Source: Dermacoccus abyssi
Lineage (GTDB): Bacteria; Actinomycetota; Actinomycetes; Actinomycetales; Dermatophilaceae
DNA: 64,000 nt
Reading direction: 5' to 3' (one strand)
Assembly: GCF_034541975.1 (NCBI RefSeq)
Contig: NZ_JAVYJM010000001.1
A program made the position numbers and the translations under genes. Positions 27,791 through 34,891 of this stretch are shown piece after piece. The first letter of the stretch is position 1. The number at the start of each line of letters is the position of its first letter. Below the pieces are notes generated by a model, which saw only the letters and a program-made list of their open reading frames with translations, was not told where the DNA came from and did not search any database.

Positions 27791-28695
27791 CGACGATGTC
27801 CTCGTTGCCACGACCGGGGGCGTCCGGGCGCCCGCTCGTCATGGGTGTCGTCAACGTGACGCCCGATTCGTTCAGCGACGGCGGGCGCTGGTTCGACACC
27901 GCGGCCGCCGTGGCGCACGGGCAGGAACTGCTCGAGCAGGGCGCGGACATCCTTGATGTCGGCGGTGAGTCGACGCGCCCCGGCGCGAAGCGCCCCGACG
28001 AGGACGAGGAACTGCGCCGGGTCGTTCCCGTCGTGCGTGAACTGGCCGCCGCGGGCGCGTGCGTCAGCGTCGACACGATGCGCGCGAGTGTGGCGGAGGC
28101 CGCCGTGGAGGCGGGTGCCGCCGTCATCAACGACGTGAGCGGGGCCTTGGCCGACGCCGCGATGCCGAGTGTGGCCGTGCAGGCCGGGGCGGCGTTCGTC
28201 GCGATGCACTGGCGGGGGCACTCGGTCGACATGCAGCAGCGCACCGTCTACGCCGACATCGTCGCCGACGTCGCCGCGGAGCTGACAACGAGCGTCGAGA
28301 CGCTGCTCGACGCAGGGGTGGCCCGCGAGAAGCTCGTCGTCGATCCCGGTTTCGGGTTCGCGAAGACGGGCGAGCAGAACTGGGAGCTGCTCTCGCGCAT
28401 GGGGGAGTTCGACGTACTCGGCCTGCCGGTGCTGTGGGGCACGTCGCGCAAGACGTTCCTCGGACGTGTCGGGCGCTCGCCGGCGCTGGTGACTGAGGAC
28501 GGCGCCGTCCAGCCTGCGGAGCGTGACGCCGCGACGGCCGCGACCAGCCTGCTGGCAGCCCAGCACGGCGCGTGGGGTGTGCGCGTCCATGACGTTCCCT
28601 CGACGCTCGCCGCCCTCGACGTCGCGGTCGCGGCAGGGCAGATTGGCGTTCTGGGCCGCTCGTCGAGCCGCGGCTCAGCGCGATCACTGGCATGA
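27787..28695 (+). CDS. folP: dihydropteroate synthase
   Basis: Condenses 4-aminobenzoate with the pterin pyrophosphate and is the sulfonamide target. Visible motifs are MGVVNVTPDSFSDGG, DVGGESTRPGA, INDVSG, DPGFGFAKTGEQN and LWGTSRKTFLG. The GTG at 27787 overlaps the folE stop; ATG at 27796 is an alternative. 302 residues, with an additional Ser/Arg-rich tail. Confidence 0.96.
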   Translation: MTTMSSLPRPGASGRPLVMGVVNVTPDSFSDGGRWFDTAAAVAHGQELLEQGADILDVGGESTRPGAKRPDEDEELRRVVPVVRELAAAGACVSVDTMRASVAEAAVEAGAAVINDVSGALADAAMPSVAVQAGAAFVAMHWRGHSVDMQQRTVYADIVADVAAELTTSVETLLDAGVAREKLVVDPGFGFAKTGEQNWELLSRMGEFDVLGLPVLWGTSRKTFLGRVGRSPALVTEDGAVQPAERDAATAATSLLAAQHGAWGVRVHDVPSTLAALDVAVAAGQIGVLGRSSSRGSARSLA

Positions 28696-28719
28696 CGAAG
28701 ACGCACGGAAGGTAGGGCG

Positions 28720-29691
28720 ATGAGCGACACGATCACACTCACGGGGCTCGCGATCAGCGCACGCCACGGCGTGCTCGACTTCGAGAAGCAGGTCCCGCAG
28801 CCGTTCGTCGTCGACCTTTCGCTCGAAGCCGACTTGGCGCCCGCGGGGCGTAGCGACGACCTCACCGCCTCGCTGTCGTACGCCGACGTCGCGGCGCGCG
28901 TCGTCGAGGTAGCCAGCGGAGAGCCCGTCGACCTCATCGAAACTCTCGCCGAGCGCATCGCCGACGCCGGCCTCGAGTGGGCGTTCGTAGAGGCCGTGGA
29001 CGTGACGGTGCGCAAGCCGCACGCGCCCGCTGGGGTGCCCTTCACGCCGACGACGGGCGTCATGGCTGGGCCCGCTGTGTCGGTGCGCCGCGAGCGACGT
29101 CGTGCGGTCGTCATTGCGATGGGAACGAACCTCGGGCGTCGGGTGGCGACCATGCGTTCTGCGCTGGAATCGCTGCGCGCTCTCGACGGTCTCGACGTCG
29201 TGCACGTGTCGCCGCTCGTCGAGACCGACCCGGTCGGTGGCGTCGAGCAGCCTGACTATCTCAACGCCGTCGTCGTCGGTTTCACGCGCCTCACGGGGGA
29301 GCACCTGCTGGCCGAACTGCATCGCATCGAGGCCGAACACGGCCGTCGACGCGACGTGCGTTGGGGTGCGCGCACCCTCGACCTCGACGTCATTGCCTTG
29401 GGCACGCCGGGGGAGTCGGACGAGGTGCGTGCCGGTGGCGAGCGTGCCGGTGTGACGGCCAGCGCCGCGGAGGCGTCGCAGTCGCCGCTGGCGTTGCCGC
29501 ATCCGCGAGCCCACGAGCGGGCGTTCGTCGTCGTGCCGTGGTGGCAGGCGGCGCCGTGGATGACGCTGCGGACTCCCGAGGGTGTTGTCGCGCTCGACGA
29601 CCACGTGCGCGAGCTCGACGTCGCGGGGGTACGTCGCGGCCCGGTGTGGGACGCCGAGGAGTACCTCGACCTCGAAGGAGGCCTTCGATGA
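28720..29691 (+). CDS. folBK: bifunctional dihydroneopterin aldolase / HPPK (FolB-FolK fusion)
   Basis: One 323-residue chain carries both enzymes between dihydroneopterin and the pyrophosphorylated pterin. Residues 1-118 are FolB (TITLTGLAISARHGVLDFEK, LIETLAERIAD, VRKPHAP). A short Pro/Thr linker follows. Residues 128-310 are FolK (VIAMGTNLGRRVATMRSALE, DYLNAVV, HGRRRDVRWGARTLDLDVIA, LPHPRAHERAFVVVPW, quoted in part). HPPK is somewhat extended by an Ala/Glu-rich insertion before LPHPR. It lies 24 bp after folP and overlaps the next gene by ATGA. Confidence 0.94.
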   Translation: MSDTITLTGLAISARHGVLDFEKQVPQPFVVDLSLEADLAPAGRSDDLTASLSYADVAARVVEVASGEPVDLIETLAERIADAGLEWAFVEAVDVTVRKPHAPAGVPFTPTTGVMAGPAVSVRRERRRAVVIAMGTNLGRRVATMRSALESLRALDGLDVVHVSPLVETDPVGGVEQPDYLNAVVVGFTRLTGEHLLAELHRIEAEHGRRRDVRWGARTLDLDVIALGTPGESDEVRAGGERAGVTASAAEASQSPLALPHPRAHERAFVVVPWWQAAPWMTLRTPEGVVALDDHVRELDVAGVRRGPVWDAEEYLDLEGGLR

Positions 29692-30221
29692 AGCCGCTTG
29701 CACCGCGCTCCGCGCTGATCGCGGGCGTCGTCGTCACGGCGGTGACGGCGCTCGCCATGCAGCTCGTGCGCAACGGCGGGAACGCGCTGCCGCAGCACAG
29801 CTGGTGGGAGATGCTGCTCGTCGTCGCGCTCTCGGGGGCGCTCGTGGCGGGCGGGTGGCGCGTGCGCGACCAGGTGCGCACACGGACGAAGGCAAAGCGC
29901 GAGGCCGACGCCCGACTTCGCGCGGGCCAGGATGAAGCACTGGCCCGCAGCGCTGCGGCCGGCGTCATGCAGGGCCACGAGGGGCCGAGCGCCGACACGG
30001 CGCGTCGCGTCGTCGTGTTCTCGCAGGCGGCGGCAATCGGTGGTGCGGTGCTCACGGGCTGGTACGCGGGGCAGGCCGTCGTGCAGTTCGGACGCCTGCA
30101 TATCGCGTCGGTACGCTCCGCGGTGATTTTGCTCGGCGCGCTCGTCGTCGCGTCGGTGGTGCTGTCCGTGCTCGGTTTCGTCGTACAGAAGTGGTGCACG
30201 ATTCCCGACGACGAACGCTGA
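29688..30221 (+). CDS. DUF3180 membrane protein
   Basis: A 177-residue protein with four hydrophobic segments (about 8-26, 41-58, 103-125, 136-160) matching the DUF3180 family, which follows folK in many actinobacteria. It has a strong ribosome site (GAAGGAGG, 7 nt before ATG) and overlaps folBK by 4 bp, so it belongs to the folate operon. Function is not known; no catalytic motif is apparent. Confidence 0.85.
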   Translation: MKPLAPRSALIAGVVVTAVTALAMQLVRNGGNALPQHSWWEMLLVVALSGALVAGGWRVRDQVRTRTKAKREADARLRAGQDEALARSAAAGVMQGHEGPSADTARRVVVFSQAAAIGGAVLTGWYAGQAVVQFGRLHIASVRSAVILLGALVVASVVLSVLGFVVQKWCTIPDDER

Positions 30222-30301
30222 CCCGGCAATCACTTCGTTCACGGCCCCGCGCCCGCCACCGAGCGTGCGGCTCACGGACGGAGCCGCACGCCTTGATGGC
30301 A

Positions 30302-30359
30302 GGTTTGGCTGAAGATGGCGCCGATGTCGTCCGCATCTCCGACCAAACCCACCATCTTC
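30302..30359. repeat. interleaved inverted repeats (pseudoknot-like order)
   Basis: GGTTTGG (30302-30308) and GAAGATGG (30311-30318) are answered by CCAAACC (30343-30349) and CCATCTTC (30352-30359) in the same order, not the nested order of a simple hairpin. A small GATG/CATC stem (30323-30337) lies between them. It is intergenic, just before the terminator. Confidence 0.5.
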
Positions 30360-30377
30360 GATGGCGGGCACAAGCAT

Positions 30378-30412
30378 GAGGGCCGCCCCGTGAAGCTCCC
30401 GGGGCGGCCCTC
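30378..30412. terminator. bidirectional terminator between the folate operon and surface protein gene
   Basis: GAGGGCCGCCCCG (30378-30390) pairs perfectly with CGGGGCGGCCCTC (30400-30412) over a 9-nt loop. The genes on both sides converge here. Confidence 0.75.
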
Positions 30413-30430
30413 GCCGTGCGTCAGTTGTGA

Positions 30431-31381
30431 TCAGCCGCGGCGGCGACCGACGACGACAGCGCCACCGAGTGCAGCGATGCCGGCGGCAGCGAACGCGAAG
30501 CCGGCGAGGTTCGTCGGCTGCGACATGTCGGCGTAGTCGGTCTCGACCTTCGGGCCCATCGTCGTGCTCGGCGAACTGGACGGCATCGGCGACGTCGTCG
30601 AGGAGTCCGTGGGCTCCGATGTGGGCGTCGTGGGCTCACTCGTCGGTGTCGTCGGGTCCGTCGTCGGCGTGGTGGGGTCGGTGGTCGGCGTGGTCGGGTC
30701 CGTCGTCGGCGTGGTGGGGTCGGTGGTCGGCGTGGTCGGGTCCGTCGTCGGCGTGGTGGGTTCCGTCGTCGGAACGCTGCCGACCTGGATCGTGCCGATC
30801 GTCGTGTCCGCGCCGGCGGCGGCCTTGCAGCCGATGTGGAGAACGAAGCCGGAGTCCGTCGTCAGCGTGGCGGAGAAGCTGCCCGCCTTGACGGCGAGCG
30901 CACCGGCCGTCGTAGGCGCCGTGAACGACTGGCCGGAGCCCTTCGCCACCGTGGTGAGGTTGCCCGACGCCGGAACCGGAGTGTTCGCGACCGTGAGCTT
31001 CGCGGTGCCGTCGGTGTCGCCGACCGAGTAGTTGGCCTCCGAGGTGCCCTCGACCGTCTTGATGTTGAGCGAACGCATCTGGGCTGTTGCGTCGTCACCC
31101 GTCGTCACGTTGGCCGTGATCGTAGGTGCCGGAACCGTGGCGCCGGGCTCGACGCTCGCGGGCAGGTCGGTCGTCATCGACACGGTCCACGGCTGCTGGA
31201 ACGTGATGCCGAGGTCGGTGACGGAGCAGGAGTAGTTGATGGTCTTCGTTGCCGCGGACGCACCCTGCGAACTGGCGAGCGCGAAGGCGCCGCCGGCGAG
31301 GGCGAGGCTCAGTGCACCAGCACCGGCGAGGCCACGACGGGCGGCAACAGGCGCTGCGTGACGGGGGGAGGGCTTGCTCAT
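30431..31381 (-). CDS. secreted surface protein, Thr/Pro repeat stalk and GPKVETDY-TM-RRRG signal
   Basis: A 316-residue exported protein. A long twin-Arg-containing signal peptide (ARRGLAGAGALSLALAGG) ends near GASA-AT. The ectodomain (about 45-200) is a beta-rich module with one cysteine at each end (NYSCSVTD, LHIGCKAA), similar to DUF6801-type actinobacterial surface domains; that match is tentative. A DPTTPTT heptad repeat stalk follows (about 205-255). The C terminus is GPKVETDY (from residue 276), a hydrophobic helix and RRRG. GAGGAG precedes the ATG. A CRP-type site lies upstream. Confidence 0.85.
   Translation of the reverse strand: MSKPSPRHAAPVAARRGLAGAGALSLALAGGAFALASSQGASAATKTINYSCSVTDLGITFQQPWTVSMTTDLPASVEPGATVPAPTITANVTTGDDATAQMRSLNIKTVEGTSEANYSVGDTDGTAKLTVANTPVPASGNLTTVAKGSGQSFTAPTTAGALAVKAGSFSATLTTDSGFVLHIGCKAAAGADTTIGTIQVGSVPTTEPTTPTTDPTTPTTDPTTPTTDPTTPTTDPTTPTTDPTTPTSEPTTPTSEPTDSSTTSPMPSSSPSTTMGPKVETDYADMSQPTNLAGFAFAAAGIAALGGAVVVGRRRG
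30660..30772. repeat. in-gene tandem repeat, 21-bp heptad units in a 42-bp register
   Basis: Two identical 42-bp units (30660-30701 and 30702-30743) and a third partial one encode the DPTTPTT stalk. Each 42-bp unit is two 21-bp half-units with different codon use. This suggests recent unequal recombination and a length-variable spacer. Confidence 0.9.
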
Positions 31382-31458
31382 GGGAGGACTCCTCAGGCGT
31401 TTATCAGGGACGTATAGCCCGGTGAAGGGTTGCGGGCCTACCGTTGAGAGTAGAGCGT

Positions 31459-31474
31459 TGTGACCCGCTTCACA
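31459..31474. promoter_or_regulatory. CRP/GlxR-type operator
   Basis: TGTGA-CCCGCT-TCACA is a perfect match to the TGTGAnnnnnnTCACA site of the CRP family. It lies 77 bp upstream of the surface protein ATG. A TATACG -10-like box near 31411 (minus strand) fits a promoter between the two. The remaining part of this gene-free stretch (31382-31709) contains the nuoD-end repeat. Confidence 0.6.
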
Positions 31475-31596
31475 GTCAAAATGGGCAATGAGGTTACGCC
31501 GACGTAAGCGACGAGGGTTCGGCCGATGCGCCTCGATCCAGGGGATGCACCCTGCCGTGGGCAGAATCCTCCGCAGGCTCTGGGTCCTACCAACCG

Positions 31597-31624
31597 CAAG
31601 GGCTGTTCCTACTTGTCGATGTCC
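31597..31624 (-). repeat. imperfect copy of the nuoD 3' end
   Basis: This 28-bp block matches 31698-31725, the last codons, stop and 3' flank of nuoD, at 23 of 28 positions. It would also read DIDK-stop. Possible remnant of a duplicated or deleted gene end. Confidence 0.5.
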
Positions 31625-31709
31625 ATTGCTCCAAGTGAGAGCACCCCGGGCGTGCCGGAAGCCGTCCTCGCTGCGCTGCGGCGATTCCCAGCACGCCCAA
31701 GGGCTGCAC

Positions 31710-32876
31710 TCACTTGTCGATATCCCCAACCACAAAGAACATCGACCCCAAAATCGCCACCATGTCCGCGAGGAGCTCGCCCTCCATCACCTCGCCCAAG
31801 CAACTCATGTTGTTGAACGAGGCCGACCGCAGCTTCAGACGCCATGGCGTCTTCTCGCCGCGCGAGACGAGGTAGTACCCGTTGAAACCGAGCGGGTTCT
31901 CCGTCGCCGCGTAGCCCGAACCCTCGGGCACCTTGAGCACCTTCGGCAGCTTCACGTTCACCGGGCCCTGTGGCAGCGACCGCAGCTTCTCGATGCACGC
32001 ATCCGCGAGGTCGAGCGAGACGTGCGTCTGGTCGAGCAGCACCTCGAGTCGCGCCAAGGAATCGCCCTCCGGGCGCGTGATGACGCGGCCCGGGCCGCCC
32101 GGGGAGAACAACTCGCCGTAGGCGAGGTAGGGGTCGTCGCGGCGCAGGTCGACGTCGACACCCGCGGCGCGCGCGATCGGCCCCGAGATGCCGTACTGCT
32201 CCACCATCGCCGGCGTGATGACGCCGACGCCCTTCGTCCGGGCGTTGAGGATCGGGTTGCCGACGATGAAGCTCTCGATCTCCGGCATGCGACGGCGCAC
32301 CGTCGCGACGGCCTCGGCGGCACGGTCGAGCCAACCTGCGGGGATGTCGTCGCGCAGCCCGCCGATGCGGTTGAACATGTAGTGCAGGCGGCCGCCGGCG
32401 ATCTCCTCCATGACGGCCTGCAGTTCCTCGCGCTCGCGGAACACGTAGAACATCGGCGTGATAGCGCCGAGCTCCAACGGGTACGAGCCGAGGAACATGA
32501 GGTGGTTGAGCACCCGGTTCAGTTCGGAGAGCAACGTGCGCGTCCACGTCGCGCGCTCGGGCACCTCCATGCCGAGTGCCCGCTCGACCGCGAGGCACAC
32601 GCCGATCTCGCTGCTGAACGCCGAAAGCCAGTCGTGACGGTTCGCCAGCACGAGGATCTGCCGGTAGTCGCGCACCTCGAACAGCTTCTCCGCACCGCGG
32701 TGCATGTACCCGACGATCGGTTCGCACTTCGTGATGCGCTCGCCGTCGAGGGTGATGCGCAGGCGCAGGACGCCGTGCGTGGCCGGGTGCTGCGGGCCGA
32801 TGTTGAGCACCATGTCCGACGTCGCGAGACCCCCGGCTCCCATGCCGACCGTCAGTTCGCGCGCGCTCGTAGACAT
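31710..32876 (-). CDS. nuoD: orphan NADH-quinone oxidoreductase subunit D-like protein (NuoD, 49-kDa subunit)
   Basis: In complex I the NuoD subunit forms the quinone-binding cavity with NuoB. This 388-residue protein is full length: NIGPQHPATHGVLRLR (quinone-site His34), GYMHRGAEKLFE (Arg60), LLSELNRVLNHLMFLG, GAITPMFYVFREREEL, YMFNRIGGLRDDIP, and the C terminus MFFVVGDIDK. The usual DY pair of the quinone Tyr is HDW here, giving Trp83. No other nuo gene is present in the window. The closest type by memory is the second (NuoD2) form of actinobacteria. CAGACT 7 nt before the ATG could be a leaderless -10. A terminator upstream isolates it from the exporter gene. Confidence 0.9.
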   Translation of the reverse strand: MSTSARELTVGMGAGGLATSDMVLNIGPQHPATHGVLRLRITLDGERITKCEPIVGYMHRGAEKLFEVRDYRQILVLANRHDWLSAFSSEIGVCLAVERALGMEVPERATWTRTLLSELNRVLNHLMFLGSYPLELGAITPMFYVFREREELQAVMEEIAGGRLHYMFNRIGGLRDDIPAGWLDRAAEAVATVRRRMPEIESFIVGNPILNARTKGVGVITPAMVEQYGISGPIARAAGVDVDLRRDDPYLAYGELFSPGGPGRVITRPEGDSLARLEVLLDQTHVSLDLADACIEKLRSLPQGPVNVKLPKVLKVPEGSGYAATENPLGFNGYYLVSRGEKTPWRLKLRSASFNNMSCLGEVMEGELLADMVAILGSMFFVVGDIDK

Positions 32877-33082
32877 GCGGTCAAGTCTGCCAAAGCGGGA
32901 CGGCAGTCGTCGGGCGCGCCACGCGCCGGACGGCGGGCGGTCGCCGAGGCGGGCGGTGCGTCGGCGGCGCAGGGGAAGCAGGTGCGCTGACGCCGCCCTC
33001 GCACGAAGAGTTCTACACCCCGGCGTTGAGGTGCGCGCGGGGCGTCCTGTCCCTTGTGTCCTCATGTCTCGCCCCGTAGCGA

Positions 33083-33123
33083 CGAAGGTGCGCACCGTGC
33101 TCGTCGCACGGTGCGCACCTTCG
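33083..33123 (-). terminator. strong hairpin terminator behind the EamA exporter gene
   Basis: CGAAGGTGCGCACCGTGC pairs over 18 bp with its complement around a TCGTC loop. It lies 7 bp after the exporter stop and separates it from nuoD. Confidence 0.8.
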
Positions 33124-33129
33124 AGCCGA

Positions 33130-34251
33130 TCAGGAGCGGGCGGCCTCGCGCAGAGCGGTGGCGCCGCCGGCGTGCTCGTCATCGACGACGGGCGCCTGGG
33201 CTTCGTCGAGCCAGCGCGTCACCTCTTCGTCGTGCTCGGCGGCGACGACCGGTCCGAAGGCCTCGGCGTGACGCGACTCGTCGACGCGCACGAGCACCAC
33301 GCCGCCGACGATGAACAGTCCGCCGACGGCCTGCACGAGCGTCGGCACCTCGCCGACGATCATCCACGCGAACGCGACGGCGAACAGCACCTCGAGCAGC
33401 GAGATGAACGACGCGACCGTGGAACCGAGCACGCGTGCGGCGTAGATGCCGGTCGCATAGGCGAGCGCAGCGGCGATGACGGCGAGTCCGAGCACCGGCA
33501 CCCAGAAGGGCACGTGACTACCGGCGAAGGCGACGTCCTGCGTGCTGACGGCGGTGGGCAGCGCCTGCACGGCGCACATCGCGAGCAGGATGAGCGCGCC
33601 GACGGTCATGCCGCCGCCGGCGAGTGCGATCGACGGCAGGTTCGTCTCGTCGTCACTGGCGATGATGAAGTACACGACGAGGCACAGTGCTGCGCCGAGC
33701 GCCCACGCGACGCCGACGAGGTCGACGGTGAACCCGTTGAACACGTCGAGGACGAAGAGCAATCCGACGACCGCCGCGAGCGTGCCCGCCACCGTGAGGC
33801 GACGTGGGGCGCGACCGTAGCGGGCCCACGCCCAGCCGACGAGCAGCACCGGCGCGAGGTACTCGATGAGCAGCGCCACGCCGACGCTGACGTGGGTCAC
33901 GGCGTTGAAGTAGAAGAGCTGGCAGCCCGCGACGCCGAAGATGCCGTAGAGGACGATCGGCTTCCAGTTCTCCGCCACCGTGTGCCAACGACCGCGCAGG
34001 GCGAGCGCCGTCGGAACGGCGAGCACGAACGCTGCGATGGTGATGCGGGCGGCGACTGCCGTCACCGGCGTCCAGCCGGAACCGAGCAGCGCCTTGGCGA
34101 AGGAACCCGACGTTCCGAACGCCGCACACGAGACAATGGCGACGATGAGTCCCATGCTCGTATGTGACATCGCACCTTCGCGTCGGCCGAACCGCTTGCG
34201 GGTCGGAACGGGAACGGGGTGGATGTCGTGCGCGACCTGGGTGGGAGCCAT
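33130..34251 (-). CDS. EamA/DMT-superfamily exporter
   Basis: A 373-residue permease with ten hydrophobic segments arranged as two EamA repeats (SCAAFGTSGSFAKALLG in the first; LLEVLFAVAFAWMIVGEVPT in the second, a typical end-of-repeat signature). The C-terminal tail of about 50 residues is charged. Such proteins export amino acids or metabolites. GGAGGTG stands 5 nt before the ATG. It diverges from a CGNR zinc-finger gene, probably its regulator. Confidence 0.88.
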   Translation of the reverse strand: MAPTQVAHDIHPVPVPTRKRFGRREGAMSHTSMGLIVAIVSCAAFGTSGSFAKALLGSGWTPVTAVAARITIAAFVLAVPTALALRGRWHTVAENWKPIVLYGIFGVAGCQLFYFNAVTHVSVGVALLIEYLAPVLLVGWAWARYGRAPRRLTVAGTLAAVVGLLFVLDVFNGFTVDLVGVAWALGAALCLVVYFIIASDDETNLPSIALAGGGMTVGALILLAMCAVQALPTAVSTQDVAFAGSHVPFWVPVLGLAVIAAALAYATGIYAARVLGSTVASFISLLEVLFAVAFAWMIVGEVPTLVQAVGGLFIVGGVVLVRVDESRHAEAFGPVVAAEHDEEVTRWLDEAQAPVVDDEHAGGATALREAARS

Positions 34252-34275
34252 GGGAACACCTCCAACTCTCGTGTA

Positions 34276-34303
34276 AGTGGTAAAAAGTAAGTTGAGTGGT
34301 TAC
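34276..34303. promoter_or_regulatory. AT-rich divergent promoter with direct repeat
   Basis: AGTGGT occurs at 34276 and 34295 in the otherwise GC-rich 81-bp divergent spacer, 19 bp apart, with GTAAG nearby twice. The region is notably AT-rich. Candidate binding site for the CGNR regulator. Confidence 0.4.
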
Positions 34304-34332
34304 ATTAAGTCGTCACAAGGTCAGGAGTCAAA

Positions 34333-34878
34333 ATGGCGTTTGGTCATGACACGGAGGATTCGCTGCTCTCCGCGGCGGCCCTCGTCAACACGTTGACTCC
34401 GGAGGACTCGCTCGAAGACGTCGGGGATCTCGACGAATTCGTGCGCAGCTGGGCCTACACGGGTGCTCACACGCACACCCGAGCGGAGCTCGACGAGGTG
34501 CGTGCGCTGCGTCCCCGCTTCCTCGAAGCGTGGTCGATGTCACGTGACGACCTCGTCACGTTCGTCAACGACGTGCTCCTCCAGAACGAGGCCCTGCCGC
34601 AGCTCGTGCGCCACGACGGGTGGGATTATCACCTCCACGCGACGCCGTCCGACGCGCCGCTCGCGAGCCGCATCGCGGTGGAATCGGTCATGGCGTTCAT
34701 CGACGTCATCCGCGCCGACGAACTCGAACGACTCAAGATGTGCGCCGGCGACTGCGGGGGAGTGCTCGTGGATCTGTCGAAGAACCGCTCACGCCGATAC
34801 TGCGATCGCGGCTGCGGCAACAGGGCCAACGTCGCGGCCTACCGTGCGCGCAAGGCTGCGGCGGCCGAAACCGACTGA
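34333..34878 (+). CDS. CGNR zinc-finger (ABATE-type) putative regulator
   Basis: A 181-residue protein. Residues 1-125 form the ligand-binding-like ABATE region (ALVNTL near the N terminus). The last 50 residues hold the CGNR finger: CAGDCGGVLVDLSKN, then RRYCDRGCGNRANVAAYRARK, with the CGNR motif and four cysteines. These proteins are thought to be transcription regulators, and this one diverges from a DMT exporter. AGGAG precedes the ATG by 6-7 nt. Confidence 0.9.
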   Translation: MAFGHDTEDSLLSAAALVNTLTPEDSLEDVGDLDEFVRSWAYTGAHTHTRAELDEVRALRPRFLEAWSMSRDDLVTFVNDVLLQNEALPQLVRHDGWDYHLHATPSDAPLASRIAVESVMAFIDVIRADELERLKMCAGDCGGVLVDLSKNRSRRYCDRGCGNRANVAAYRARKAAAAETD

Positions 34879-34891
34879 AGCCTGCCGAAGG

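Noticed and set aside
30640..30772. Possible CRISPR array
   Set aside because: The repeats are contiguous without spacers and in frame with a DPTTPTT stalk.
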